From Cellvibrionaceae bacterium (GTDB lineage Bacteria > Pseudomonadota > Gammaproteobacteria > Pseudomonadales > Cellvibrionaceae): a stretch of DNA of 64,000 nt. The translations under genes and the position numbers were made by a program. Shown here piece after piece: positions 17,018 through 25,617 of the stretch; positions within the stretch are counted from its first letter, which is position 1, and each line of letters begins with the position of its first letter. The notes under the pieces were generated by a model. That model had not been told where the DNA came from and did no database searches. It saw nothing but the letters and a program-made list of their open reading frames with translations. The stretch is taken from the NCBI GenBank assembly GCA_025800365.1, contig JAOXRT010000027.1, positions 62,001-126,000 on the forward strand, read 5' to 3'.

Positions 17018-17515
17018 GTGGAAGAAAAGCACAGCAACAAGCCGATAGACCCCAGAGAGCTCAGAGATGCCCTAGGCCAATTTGCCACCGGGGTTACAGT
17101 GATCACTTGCTTTGATCAACACGGTAAGCCAGTTGGCATGACAGCCAGCAGCTTCAACTCATTATCGCTAGAGCCAGCACTAGTGCTATGGAGCATCGGC
17201 AAAGGCAGTAGCAACTTCGAGGCCTTTAATAGTTGCAGCCACTTCAACATCCATATCCTTAAGCACAGCCAGGGCGACTTAGCCTACCAATTTGCCAGTA
17301 AAGACGGCGACCGATTTGCCGGCGTTAAGCTTGCTCAAGGCGAACAGAGCGCCCCAGCCATGGAAGATTGCCTAGTTCGATTTGAATGCTCCTTAAACGC
17401 TAATCACGACGGCGGCGACCATCGCTTACTGATCGGCAAAGTAGAGAAACTACAACACAATGACGGTGAAGCACTGGCGTTTTACCGAGGCAAATTTGCC
17501 GGGCTTTTAGCATGA
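17018..17515 (+). CDS. Flavin reductase family protein (HpaC/HsaB-like)
   Basis: A 165-residue FMN-binding split-barrel protein. The opening LRDALGQFATGVTVITC, the GMTASSFNSLSLEPALVLWSI block and the closing LAFYRGKFAGL are the flavin reductase family pattern. It would reduce FMN or FAD with NAD(P)H and hand it to a monooxygenase. No such oxygenase is in this operon; the luciferase-like gene at 28.1 kb carries the same operator and is the best partner candidate. The start is GTG 17018. Its stop overlaps the Nudix start (ATGA), so translation is coupled. Confidence 0.88.
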   Translation: MEEKHSNKPIDPRELRDALGQFATGVTVITCFDQHGKPVGMTASSFNSLSLEPALVLWSIGKGSSNFEAFNSCSHFNIHILKHSQGDLAYQFASKDGDRFAGVKLAQGEQSAPAMEDCLVRFECSLNANHDGGDHRLLIGKVEKLQHNDGEALAFYRGKFAGLLA

Positions 17516-18084
17516 AATTTTGTAGCGACTGCGGGCACAGTTTAATACTCGCAATACCTGCGGGCGATTTGCGCGAGCGCTTTATTTGCAGTCACTGCGG
17601 TCGTATTCACTACCAAAACCCCAACCTAGTCGTTGGCGTCATAGCTCATTGGCAAGACCAGGTATTGCTTTGCCGACGAGGTATTGAGCCACAAAAAGGT
17701 CTCTGGTGTCTGCCGGCCGGCTTTATGGAAAACGGCGAGTCCAGCGATGAAGGCGCCATGCGCGAAGCTAAAGAAGAAACCTGTGCGGAGCTTGAGATCC
17801 AATCGTTGTATGCGGTGTACAACCTACCCCATATCAATCAAACCTATATGTACTACCGAGCCAAGCTGTTGAGCCCAAAGGTAGAAGCTGGCCTAGAAAC
17901 CTTAGAAGCTCAGCTTTTTAAGCAAAACGAGATCCCTTGGTCACAGCTCGCTTACCCAAGTATCGCTGCTGCCTTACAGCAATTCTTTATCGATCACAAA
18001 AGTAGCCAGAGTGGCGAAGAAAAGTACCCACTGATCCATGAAACCATTAACAATCAAGCCAGCCTACTAGGGAACGCTTCATGA
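17512..18084 (+). CDS. Nudix hydrolase with N-terminal zinc ribbon
   Basis: A 190-residue Nudix enzyme. Residues 1-30 form a zinc ribbon (CSDCGHS and ICSHCGRIHY), as in NudC-like and related ADP-ribose/FAD-type hydrolases. The Nudix box GFMENGESSDEGAMREAKEE (~65-87) has the REAKEE metal-binding core intact. It should hydrolyse a nucleoside diphosphate linked to another group. FAD or NAD species would fit the flavin reductase neighbour, but this is inference. ATGA overlaps join it to the genes on both sides. Confidence 0.88.
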   Translation: MKFCSDCGHSLILAIPAGDLRERFICSHCGRIHYQNPNLVVGVIAHWQDQVLLCRRGIEPQKGLWCLPAGFMENGESSDEGAMREAKEETCAELEIQSLYAVYNLPHINQTYMYYRAKLLSPKVEAGLETLEAQLFKQNEIPWSQLAYPSIAAALQQFFIDHKSSQSGEEKYPLIHETINNQASLLGNAS

Positions 18085-19466
18085 GTGACATTTCTAACTT
18101 AAGCGCACTGGAACTCAGCCGTCTTTATCAAAACAAAGCGCTAAGCCCAAAGGAAGTTATCGACACTCAATTGCAGCGCCTCGAAGCGCTAAACTCCAAA
18201 TACAACGCCTTTTACGAAATTGACTATGAAGGCGCCCGTCGCGAGGCCCAAAAATCCGAACAGCGTTGGTTTAATGGTGAACCCAACAGTGTTTTAGACG
18301 GCACCCCCACAAGCGTAAAAGATGCACTATTAAGTCGCGATCAAAAAAGTTACCGCGGATCAACCGCCAATAATGCTGACGATATCGACTGGAACGAAGA
18401 CTGCCCTCTCGTTGCACGCCAAAAAGAAGCTGGAATGATTTCATTAGGTAAAACTACCATGCCAGATTTTGGCATATTGGCTTCCGGCTACAGCTCATAC
18501 CATGGAATTACTCGCAACCCATGGGATAGCAGCGTGACTACCGGCGGCAGCAGCTCAGGCACGGCTGCCGCAATAACAGCCGGCTTCAATACCGTTGCAG
18601 CCGGCACCGATATTGTTGGCTCCATACGACTACCAGCTTCCTATACCGGATTATTTGGGCTCAAGCCTAGTCAAGGCAGGGTTCCTTACTACCCAAGCAA
18701 TGCTGACACCTTAGTAGCAGGGCCAATGTCTCGCAGCGTTATGGACTCGGCCGTCTATTTAAATATCTTGAGCCGCCCAGATCGGCGCGATGCTCGCTCT
18801 CTTGCCTGGCAAGATTTTGATTTTACTCATGGGCTGCAATCTGCCCGCCCTTCTTTACGTCTGGGCCTGCTATTAGATATTGGTTTTGGGACAAGCCCCG
18901 CCCCAGAAACCCTAGCCGCCGTCAGCCAAGCCGCCAAGCAACTTGAAGATCTTGGGCATAGAATTATTCCGATCGAATCGCCTTTTAAAAGCGGCGATGA
19001 AGATTGCGCTGAACTCTATTATCAACAGCGCTGCCACAATGAGTTTAAGCAATACAACGAAGAAAAGCGCCGCCAAAGTCCGTACATCTGGAAATTTACC
19101 GAACACTGTGAAGAAGTTTCTGCGTCGGATTTATTTGAGGCCACCATGCAAATGCGCAAGCTTGGGGTACAAACCTTGGAGATGTGTTCGCAAGTAGATT
19201 ATTTGTTATTACCATCAACTCCGCGTCCTGCATTTCCCGCTGAGCTTCCAGCCGATGATGCCGACAAACTATTTGACCCTTGGTGTAATAATTTTTTATT
19301 CAATATCAGCGAGCAGCCTGCGGCTTCCATTAACTGCGGTTACAGTAGTAAAGGCTTGCCAATAGGCTTGCAAATTGTTGGACCAAGGTTTGATGATTTT
19401 GGTGTACTGCAGCTAGCCAAGCAGTATGAAAATATTCGACCAGAGCAGAGAGCGTTTCCGATTTGA
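18081..19466 (+). CDS. Amidase-signature hydrolase
   Basis: A 461-residue amidase-signature enzyme. The Ser-cisSer-Lys triad is visible: Lys80 in GTPTSVKDAL, cis-Ser158 in TTGGSSSGTAAA and the nucleophile Ser181 in AGTDIVGSIRLPAS, where the usual T-G-G is I-V-G. It would cleave a carboxamide (or an ester) bond. Close to GatA-like amidases but without GatB/GatC partners, so a catabolic amidase is more likely. It is the last gene of the three-gene operon, with ATG overlapping the Nudix stop. A hairpin-repeat array follows 23 bp after the stop. Confidence 0.9.
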   Translation: MSDISNLSALELSRLYQNKALSPKEVIDTQLQRLEALNSKYNAFYEIDYEGARREAQKSEQRWFNGEPNSVLDGTPTSVKDALLSRDQKSYRGSTANNADDIDWNEDCPLVARQKEAGMISLGKTTMPDFGILASGYSSYHGITRNPWDSSVTTGGSSSGTAAAITAGFNTVAAGTDIVGSIRLPASYTGLFGLKPSQGRVPYYPSNADTLVAGPMSRSVMDSAVYLNILSRPDRRDARSLAWQDFDFTHGLQSARPSLRLGLLLDIGFGTSPAPETLAAVSQAAKQLEDLGHRIIPIESPFKSGDEDCAELYYQQRCHNEFKQYNEEKRRQSPYIWKFTEHCEEVSASDLFEATMQMRKLGVQTLEMCSQVDYLLLPSTPRPAFPAELPADDADKLFDPWCNNFLFNISEQPAASINCGYSSKGLPIGLQIVGPRFDDFGVLQLAKQYENIRPEQRAFPI

Positions 19467-19489
19467 AAAAGAGCGCCAGCCAGATTATA

Positions 19490-19805
19490 GGGGTCAGACC
19501 CACCCTTTTTAAGTTTGCCTAAGCCTGCTAAACCGCGCATTTTTTAGAAACGGGGTCTGACCCCGGCGCGCCGAGCCCCGACACCTCCAACTGCAAATAC
19601 TTTTTTAGGGGTCAGACCCCACATTTATTAAGTTAACCTTAGCTTGCTATACCGCGTACTTTTTGGAAACGGGGTCTGACCCCGGCGCGCCGGGCCCCTA
19701 CACCTCCAACTGCAAAATACTTTTTATAGGGGTCAGACCCCACTCTTTTTAAGTTTGTCTAAGTCTGCTACACCGTACACTTTTTAGAAACGGGGCCTGA
19801 CCCCT
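19490..19805. repeat. Tandem array of GGGGTCAGACCCC hairpin repeats (about 2.6 units)
   Basis: Units start at 19490, 19608 and 19729 (118 and 121 bp long; the third is truncated). Each begins with GGGGTCAGACCC(C), has a T-rich AAG-TT segment, then ACGGGGTCTGACCCC and, in units 1 and 2, GGCGCGCC plus CACCTCCAACTGCAAA. It fills the space between convergent amidase and TetR genes. I associate this hairpin motif with REP-type elements mobilised by IS200-like transposases. No transposase gene is present. Confidence 0.8.
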
Positions 19806-19823
19806 TGCCCCCAGCACAGTTAA

Positions 19824-20423
19824 TCATCCCCGCAAACTTTGCAATAGGGTTTTTGCCGCCTGCAGACCACTACGTTGATAGAGTTTTGCGGAACCTAGAG
19901 GCGCCATAGAAAGATGACTGAGCGAAATACTCGCCAATCCCCAAGCAACCGCAGCACATTGTTCAGCCTGGGACTTTGGATAAACCTGCTGCAACAAGCT
20001 TTGAAGGTTAGCAATAAAGTCATTATTCCATTGGCTAAGGCGTCTTTTGATACTGGGATAATTTTCTACCGCTGCCAGCAATGCCAGCGCCACCCGCATT
20101 CGCAATTGCTCTTGCTCCGGCATTTCGCCAAATAGATAGGCAATAATAAGCTCTTCATTTTGCTCAACAGAGGAATCACCAGAATGAAGATCATCAAACA
20201 AGCGCTGAATATCATCCTGCTCGGTGCCCACACAACGCTCAAGCAGACGCTCAAGCAAGGCCTCACGATTCCCCACATGGTGACGCAGCAAACTGCGATG
20301 CAGGCCGGACTCTTGTGATATACGCTCCAAAGTCGCCCCTTCGACCCCGTAGCGCGCCACACAGCGCTCAAAGGCTGCCAAAATAGCCGCCGCTCTCTCC
20401 TCTTTTACACTTGGTCTTGCCAT
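19824..20423 (-). CDS. TetR/AcrR-family transcriptional regulator
   Basis: A 199-residue regulator of ordinary TetR length. The HTH is at ~20-60 (ARYGVEGATLERISQESGL, then HRSLLRHHVGNREALL), followed by a helical ligand domain. It lies inside the catabolic island, divergent from a small monooxygenase gene, and is the best local candidate to bind the four GAACG-WW-CGWTC operators. Its own upstream region shows no copy of that palindrome, so autoregulation through the same site is not evident. The ligand is probably the pathway substrate or its CoA ester (inference). Confidence 0.88.
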   Translation of the reverse strand: MARPSVKEERAAAILAAFERCVARYGVEGATLERISQESGLHRSLLRHHVGNREALLERLLERCVGTEQDDIQRLFDDLHSGDSSVEQNEELIIAYLFGEMPEQEQLRMRVALALLAAVENYPSIKRRLSQWNNDFIANLQSLLQQVYPKSQAEQCAAVAWGLASISLSHLSMAPLGSAKLYQRSGLQAAKTLLQSLRG

Positions 20424-20578
20424 ATTTACCCCTGCTGATTGGGGAAGTATTTTAGCAACTGCTTGCGAAAATAATAGAGCTCTACACAGAGTAAGCTTTG
20501 TAACTACTATTTCTGCACTAGCAGACTTAAGCTATGATCACACACTCAAGCAGCTTAAGCCCGACTCAAATCCCCCTT

Positions 20579-20851
20579 ATGATTATTTTAGAAGGTTATA
20601 TTCAAGTACCGATACATGAACTCTCGCTGTTCAAGAACGCCCTACAGCAGCATATAGCTGCTACCCAACAAGAACCCGGCTGCATTTGCTTTAGGGTGAA
20701 TCAGGACAGCGAAAGAAAAGAAATTTTCTGGGTCTACGAAGAATTCATTGACCAGAGGGCTTTTGATTTCCACCAACAAAGGAGCAAGGCTTCAGAATGG
20801 GCCAAAGCCAGCCAAAACTGTGAAAGGTTTTACGAATTAAGAGAAGCCTAG
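20579..20851 (+). CDS. ABM-family (antibiotic biosynthesis monooxygenase-type) protein
   Basis: A ~90-residue dimeric ferredoxin-like fold protein. The ABM signature is clear: MIILEGYIQVPIHE, then QEPGCICFRVNQD, then IFWVYEEFIDQRAFDFHQQ. Members are cofactor-free oxygenases of quinols or simple small-molecule binders. The role here is unknown. I place the start at ATG 20579, which begins the fold directly; ATG 20534 would add 15 unstructured residues, and neither has a strong Shine-Dalgarno. It is divergent from the TetR gene. Confidence 0.75.
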   Translation: MIILEGYIQVPIHELSLFKNALQQHIAATQQEPGCICFRVNQDSERKEIFWVYEEFIDQRAFDFHQQRSKASEWAKASQNCERFYELREA

Positions 20852-20901
20852 CTAATTCAAAGCCGCAGCAACTTAAAATTCTAAAAACAGCTGCAGCGCA
20901 C

Positions 20902-20923
20902 AAAAAAAGGCCACAATGTGGCC
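20902..20923 (-). terminator. Intrinsic terminator of the TonB receptor gene
   Basis: On the minus strand, GGCCACA pairs with TGTGGCC over a one-base loop (20909-20923), followed by seven T (20908-20902). It lies 44 bp past the receptor stop and is a standard rho-independent terminator. Confidence 0.7.
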
Positions 20924-20966
20924 CCAAGCAATGTGGTGAGGATCTCACCTAACCGTCGCTAAACAG

Positions 20967-23432
20967 CTATAAGCGATAGGCCACCGTCAAACCAACCGTG
21001 CGAGGTTTACTGTAAGTTGAAAAGGTGGAACCAAACGACTCTGTAAATTCACGAGTGTTTGAGCTGTTGTAAACCTCATCCGTTAAGTTCTCAACAAAGA
21101 AAGTAGCATTGAGGCTTTCATCGGTGCTAGTCCAGCTGATACGAGCATTAGTCATCCAATTATCTTCCGTCTTACCCAATGGGTTATTGGCAATATCCGT
21201 GAAGTACTCATCGGTGTACGACCAATCCAATTGCGGAGTAATAAAGCCCATCTCGCCTAACTCAAAGGTATAGCTCAACACACCATTAAAGGTAAACTCT
21301 GGCGCATAGCGAAAAGCATTGCCACGAATATCTGGGATCGCACCAGCGGCAACTGTTGGCTGCTTATCCACTTCCGAATCCAACCAAGAGGCGCCCAAAG
21401 TTAATACCAGGTTGGTGACCGGGTTGTAAGCCATCTCAACTTCTGCACCGCGAATAGTTGAATCTGGCACATTAGCCAATTCATTAACCACGGTAGTGCC
21501 TTGCAGTTGTGAAGGCAGAGTCACGGCGATAACAGCTTGGAAATCCGTGTAGTCATACTGGAACAATGCAGCATTTAAAGTCATGCGGCGGTCCAATAGA
21601 TAGTGCTTAGTACCCAGTTCAATTGAGGTCAGCTTTTCAGGATCAACTTCAACTAGACGATTGTAATAAGTACCGTTAAAGCTGCCACCCTTAAAGCCAC
21701 GAGAGATACCGAAGTAGTATAGGGATTCCTCGTCGGGCGTATACTCGAATGAAACCTTACCGCTTAGTGAGTCCCAACTTGCATCGCGAGCAAAACTTTC
21801 TGGCGCGCCATTGTTTACACCGCAAATCTCCGGATCCATTACTAAGCCGGCAATATCAAAGCCAAAGGGCGCATTAGGATCAACACCAATACCTTGCAAC
21901 TGATCAAAGCGTCCTTGTCCGGCATTTGGGTTTTGCCCCACATAACAACCCAAGTACTGACCAGATAGATCTTTTTCATCTCGACTCCAGCGCAAGCCTA
22001 CGGTAGCCCCCCAATAATCATTGATGCGATATTTTAAATGGGAGAATAGAGCCATACTCTCTAAGTTTTGCTTGTGCTTATTGGCACGAGTAGAAACATT
22101 GCCCGCCGGGATTCGGCCAATTGCCTGCAGAACATTATAGGCCTGCGCGACATTCAAAAAGTCCGTCGGCGCAAAACCTGCGGCGGCTGCCGATGCAACC
22201 CATGCACCATTCAGACCTAGAGCTGCATCAAAGCCACCCACCGAGCCATCGCTACCTGGTACAAAGCCGTGGGGAATTGCCGCCAACACACCATTGATGT
22301 CATAACTGGCTTGTGACTCCACATCTTCATCCATAAAGAACGCACCGGCCACCCAATCTAGCTTTTCGGTTTCACCTTGCAAGCGAAATTCCTGGGTAAA
22401 CTGACGCTGCCCAGTAAAAGCTTGGCTATGCCCGATTGGCTGCGTGCTGGCATCCTCATCGTTTTGGTAAAGGAAATCATGATCAACAAAGCCCGTTACC
22501 GAAACCAAGTTAACATCACCCAGATCCCAATCAAAAGTTAAGGAGCTCATGATAGTCTCGCCCTTTTCATTTCGCTCATAATCAGGGCTGAGCGTAACTC
22601 TACGATAATCCGAGGCGCCACCACCTGGCGAGCTTGGATCAAAAGCATTCGCTGGCAGCTGGTTATGGAAAACCACTGGCTTATTGTCGATTTGCTGGTG
22701 AGCTAGGCGCCACTCAACGACGATGTCTTTATTTACATCCCAGTCAACACTCAAGCGTGCCGCTTGCACGTCTTCGTTTTGAGCATCACGGCCTAACTGA
22801 TCTTTCACATAACCGGAAGAGCGGTTGCTTACATAGGCCAAGCGCCCGCGAACATCTTCGGTCAAAGCACCAGAAACGAAAGCCTCCTGACGAGAGCGAT
22901 CAAAACGCCCAAAGGTAGCCTCAATACCAGCACTGAACTCCTCCGTCGGTCTGGCAGAAAAAACCTGCATCGCGCCCGTTGTGGAGTTTCTGCCAAATAG
23001 CGTGCCCTGAGGACCACGCAAGATTTCAACCTGATCAAGATCGAACATGGCGAAGCCATGGGTTTGAATATTGTTTAAGATCACCCCATCGCTGTATACA
23101 GCAATCGGGGTATTGGATATCGCACTGAAATCGACATTACTCACCCCACGCATACTGATAATCGGCGCCGACAGGCCAAAGTTACCATCAACCGCCACCA
23201 TATTGGGGGTTTGCGCAGCCAGCTCACTGCTACGGGTAATATTCACGATTTTCAGGTCTTCTGCACTGTAAGCCGTTAGGGATACAGGCACATCTTGAGC
23301 CGATTCCGTGCGGCGCTGGGCCGTTACCAACACCTCTTCAATTTGCGCTGCCGCCCAATCAGCCGCCAACGTTGAACCCACTACAACCGCTGCTACTAAT
23401 GGTTTTACCGGGAAATTCCTAGTCACTGACAT
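20967..23432 (-). CDS. TonB-dependent outer membrane receptor
   Basis: An 821-residue TonB-dependent receptor. A signal peptide (PVKPLVAAVVVGSTLAADWAAA) is followed by IEEVLVTAQRR, a typical opening before the plug in the marine IroN/CirA-like group. The plug holds QDVPVSLTAYSAEDL and VEILRGPQGTLFGRNSTTGA, and the barrel ends in the aromatic C-terminus VGLTVAYRL. It imports a large or hydrophobic substrate. Context suggests the island's carbon source rather than iron. AGGAG lies only one base before ATG 23432; GTG two codons later would fit better. Operator site C is upstream. Confidence 0.92.
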   Translation of the reverse strand: MSVTRNFPVKPLVAAVVVGSTLAADWAAAQIEEVLVTAQRRTESAQDVPVSLTAYSAEDLKIVNITRSSELAAQTPNMVAVDGNFGLSAPIISMRGVSNVDFSAISNTPIAVYSDGVILNNIQTHGFAMFDLDQVEILRGPQGTLFGRNSTTGAMQVFSARPTEEFSAGIEATFGRFDRSRQEAFVSGALTEDVRGRLAYVSNRSSGYVKDQLGRDAQNEDVQAARLSVDWDVNKDIVVEWRLAHQQIDNKPVVFHNQLPANAFDPSSPGGGASDYRRVTLSPDYERNEKGETIMSSLTFDWDLGDVNLVSVTGFVDHDFLYQNDEDASTQPIGHSQAFTGQRQFTQEFRLQGETEKLDWVAGAFFMDEDVESQASYDINGVLAAIPHGFVPGSDGSVGGFDAALGLNGAWVASAAAAGFAPTDFLNVAQAYNVLQAIGRIPAGNVSTRANKHKQNLESMALFSHLKYRINDYWGATVGLRWSRDEKDLSGQYLGCYVGQNPNAGQGRFDQLQGIGVDPNAPFGFDIAGLVMDPEICGVNNGAPESFARDASWDSLSGKVSFEYTPDEESLYYFGISRGFKGGSFNGTYYNRLVEVDPEKLTSIELGTKHYLLDRRMTLNAALFQYDYTDFQAVIAVTLPSQLQGTTVVNELANVPDSTIRGAEVEMAYNPVTNLVLTLGASWLDSEVDKQPTVAAGAIPDIRGNAFRYAPEFTFNGVLSYTFELGEMGFITPQLDWSYTDEYFTDIANNPLGKTEDNWMTNARISWTSTDESLNATFFVENLTDEVYNSSNTREFTESFGSTFSTYSKPRTVGLTVAYRL

Positions 23433-23523
23433 TCTCCTAGCCTCTCGATCTTTATTGTTTTAGAAATTCTTTGCATTCACTCCGCATACACCACAATCGA
23501 ATCACTCAAGCCATTGCATGACC

Positions 23524-23535
23524 GAACGTTCGATC
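23524..23535. promoter_or_regulatory. TetR-type operator, site C
   Basis: GAACG-TT-CGATC in the 189-bp region shared by the TonB receptor (minus) and the MFS gene (plus). On the minus strand TTGAAA, 16 nt and TAATAC form a possible promoter directly upstream of it, so it should repress the receptor and may also affect the MFS gene. Confidence 0.6.
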
Positions 23536-23621
23536 GTATTATGGGCGAGACTACAAATTTCAATAAGCCTTTGTCAATGAGAATTTAATCGGGAAGCCGA
23601 TTTTTAGCCGAGAAGCGAATA

Positions 23622-24818
23622 ATGATTCAATCTAGTTTTAATAAACGACAGATCAGCGCTCTGCTGGTTTTAGCCGTGATTGGCGGCTCTGCTGCCAATA
23701 TTCTGCCTTTTATCTTTTCTTCATTTAGCTTGGTTTTCGATATCGAATCGACTGCAACCCTCACCACTGCCGAGCTATTCGGTATTTGCGTCAGCGGCCT
23801 TAGCTTCAACTATTGGCGCAAACGCTTAAACCTAAAGCTGAGCTGTTTGCTAGGCCTGTTACTTTTTATTGCCGGTAATGCCATTACCATGGCGGCCGAT
23901 GGTGACTTCAACCTGACACTATTTGCCAGGCTAATGTGCGGCTTGGGTGCGGGCATTGTTACTTCCCATGCTTTTTCTATTATTGGCAGCCAGAAAAACC
24001 CAGAGGCTCTTTTTGCCCTGGTGCTGTTTTCACAGGTACTTTGGTCTGCCGTGGCATCCTTTGCGATGCCTACTTTGAGCGAAAGTATGCCCTTACTTTC
24101 TTTCTCCTTCTTATTGATCTGTGGCTTGATCGCCATTATCCCAATGGCCTTATGGACACCCAAAGGCGACCAACAGGAAGAAGAAGTCGAAGATTTCAAG
24201 GCAAGTCCCTTACTGAAGCGCTTAAAAGCCATTGTTATTGGCACCACCATCATTTGGTACGCGGCACTCGGACTGTTTTGGGCTGACTCGGCAAATCGCG
24301 GGATGGAAATGGGTTTATCTGCTACTTTTATTAGTAGTATTTTTGCCGCAGGTTACTTGGCAAGCCTAACGGGGAATGGTATTGCCATCTACTTAGCGAG
24401 CCGTTTTGAGCGTACTTACCCCATGCTAATCGCCGGCGGCATTCACCTAATGGTGTATTTTATGTTCTACCTATCGACTGGTCCTGAAGATAAGTGGATT
24501 TATACCGTTGCCGTACTTATCTACTCGATTTCATGGGCAATCTTTACGCCGTTTCAACTTGGTCTATACAGCGAGTTCAGCATTGACGGGCGTTTTGCCG
24601 CCATCTTCCTACCCGCCACCGTCGTTGGTATGACCTTTGGCACCCAGTTCAACGGTTTGCTCAGCGAAGACGGAAAAATGATTCTGGCAACGTTTTTTAT
24701 GGCTATTTGTTTAGGCTGTTACGCCTATGTCTTTAAGCGCTTGCCGATGTTTTATCGTGAACTCGAAGAGCAATACGGCCCTGAAGCCCTTAATGATGAA
24801 AATTATTCCCAAGTGTAA
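23622..24818 (+). CDS. MFS transporter
   Basis: A 398-residue membrane protein with about twelve hydrophobic helices in two halves. The loop between helices 2 and 3 carries NYWRKRLNLK and the middle loop is charged (DQQEEEVEDF). This is the MFS layout, close to a group often annotated only as MFS transporter in marine catabolic clusters. It could import the substrate across the inner membrane after the divergent TonB receptor or export an intermediate; the direction is not visible. ATG 23622. The next gene follows 23 bp downstream. Confidence 0.85.
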   Translation: MIQSSFNKRQISALLVLAVIGGSAANILPFIFSSFSLVFDIESTATLTTAELFGICVSGLSFNYWRKRLNLKLSCLLGLLLFIAGNAITMAADGDFNLTLFARLMCGLGAGIVTSHAFSIIGSQKNPEALFALVLFSQVLWSAVASFAMPTLSESMPLLSFSFLLICGLIAIIPMALWTPKGDQQEEEVEDFKASPLLKRLKAIVIGTTIIWYAALGLFWADSANRGMEMGLSATFISSIFAAGYLASLTGNGIAIYLASRFERTYPMLIAGGIHLMVYFMFYLSTGPEDKWIYTVAVLIYSISWAIFTPFQLGLYSEFSIDGRFAAIFLPATVVGMTFGTQFNGLLSEDGKMILATFFMAICLGCYAYVFKRLPMFYRELEEQYGPEALNDENYSQV

Positions 24819-24841
24819 TAGTGTGATTAGCAGGTAAAACT

Positions 24842-25606
24842 ATGAACTTTTTTGTCTCAGCCTTAAGCACCATCTTACTCGGCTTAGTAGTAGGCTTTGC
24901 CCTCAGCTTGCAAAAAGCCGAACCGCCCACTGAATTTGAAAAATACAGCAGTGCTAACATGGACTTCGCCACCATGAGCGAAGTTGGCTACGCCATGGCC
25001 GCCTTTGGCCGTGAATCTACTGCAGATTATTTCGAGCTAAAGGATTATCAGGAATATGTACAGCTAGCGCAAAATGATCATGCCAAAGCGCTTAACGCCA
25101 GCGACGCCCCCCAAGTAGCCGCCAGCGAAGCCCAAGCAAGCAAGGCGGAAGCACCGACGATGCAGCTGGCTCAAGTCGAGCGCCCAGCCAAGCCTAAAGC
25201 AAAGCCTTCACTAAAAGACTGGCCCAAATCCGTGATTGGCATACAGCGCAGCACCGAATTAATTAATGTCGAGAAAGTGTGGCAGGAATTTGCTAGCAAT
25301 AGCGCCCTTAGCGACCAGCTAGACAGCTATACCGTGAGTGTGTTTGCCATATACAGCGATTTCAATAGTGATTACAGCCGCGCCACCATCAGTATCGGTT
25401 ATGACAAACCAAGCATGAAAGGCGAGCAGCAACTGATTCCAAAAGGCAAAATTGAGACCCTTCTTAAACCCAGTAATTATGGAAACAATGCGCTGCTTAA
25501 TGCGTGGCAGGATATCGACTATAGCAAAGCTGTTAAAGCGGTAGTGGAACGTCGCGACTACACCCAAAACAGCGAGCTGACGTCTTTATTCGTGATTTAT
25601 CAATAG
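24842..25606 (+). CDS. Membrane-anchored protein with GyrI-like (effector-binding) domain
   Basis: A 254-residue protein. Residues 4-23 form one transmembrane or uncleaved signal helix (VSALSTILLGLVVGFALSL). Residues ~70-115 are an A/K/P/E-rich linker. The C-terminal part (~128-254) has the GyrI/AraC effector-binding rhythm: VEKVWQEFASNSAL, VSVFAIYSDFNSDYSRATISIGYD, LIPKGKIETL, LLNAWQDI and LTSLFVIYQ. GyrI-like domains bind small hydrophobic ligands, and some hydrolyse cyclopropanoids. The assignment is by pattern. It sits between the MFS gene and the desaturase gene (11 bp), so probably one operon. Confidence 0.65.
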   Translation: MNFFVSALSTILLGLVVGFALSLQKAEPPTEFEKYSSANMDFATMSEVGYAMAAFGRESTADYFELKDYQEYVQLAQNDHAKALNASDAPQVAASEAQASKAEAPTMQLAQVERPAKPKAKPSLKDWPKSVIGIQRSTELINVEKVWQEFASNSALSDQLDSYTVSVFAIYSDFNSDYSRATISIGYDKPSMKGEQQLIPKGKIETLLKPSNYGNNALLNAWQDIDYSKAVKAVVERRDYTQNSELTSLFVIYQ

Positions 25607-25617
25607 AGAGCTTTGCC

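Noticed and set aside
19490-19805. CRISPR array
   Set aside because: Units are 118-121 bp with the whole unit repeated, not short repeats with unique spacers, and no cas gene is near.
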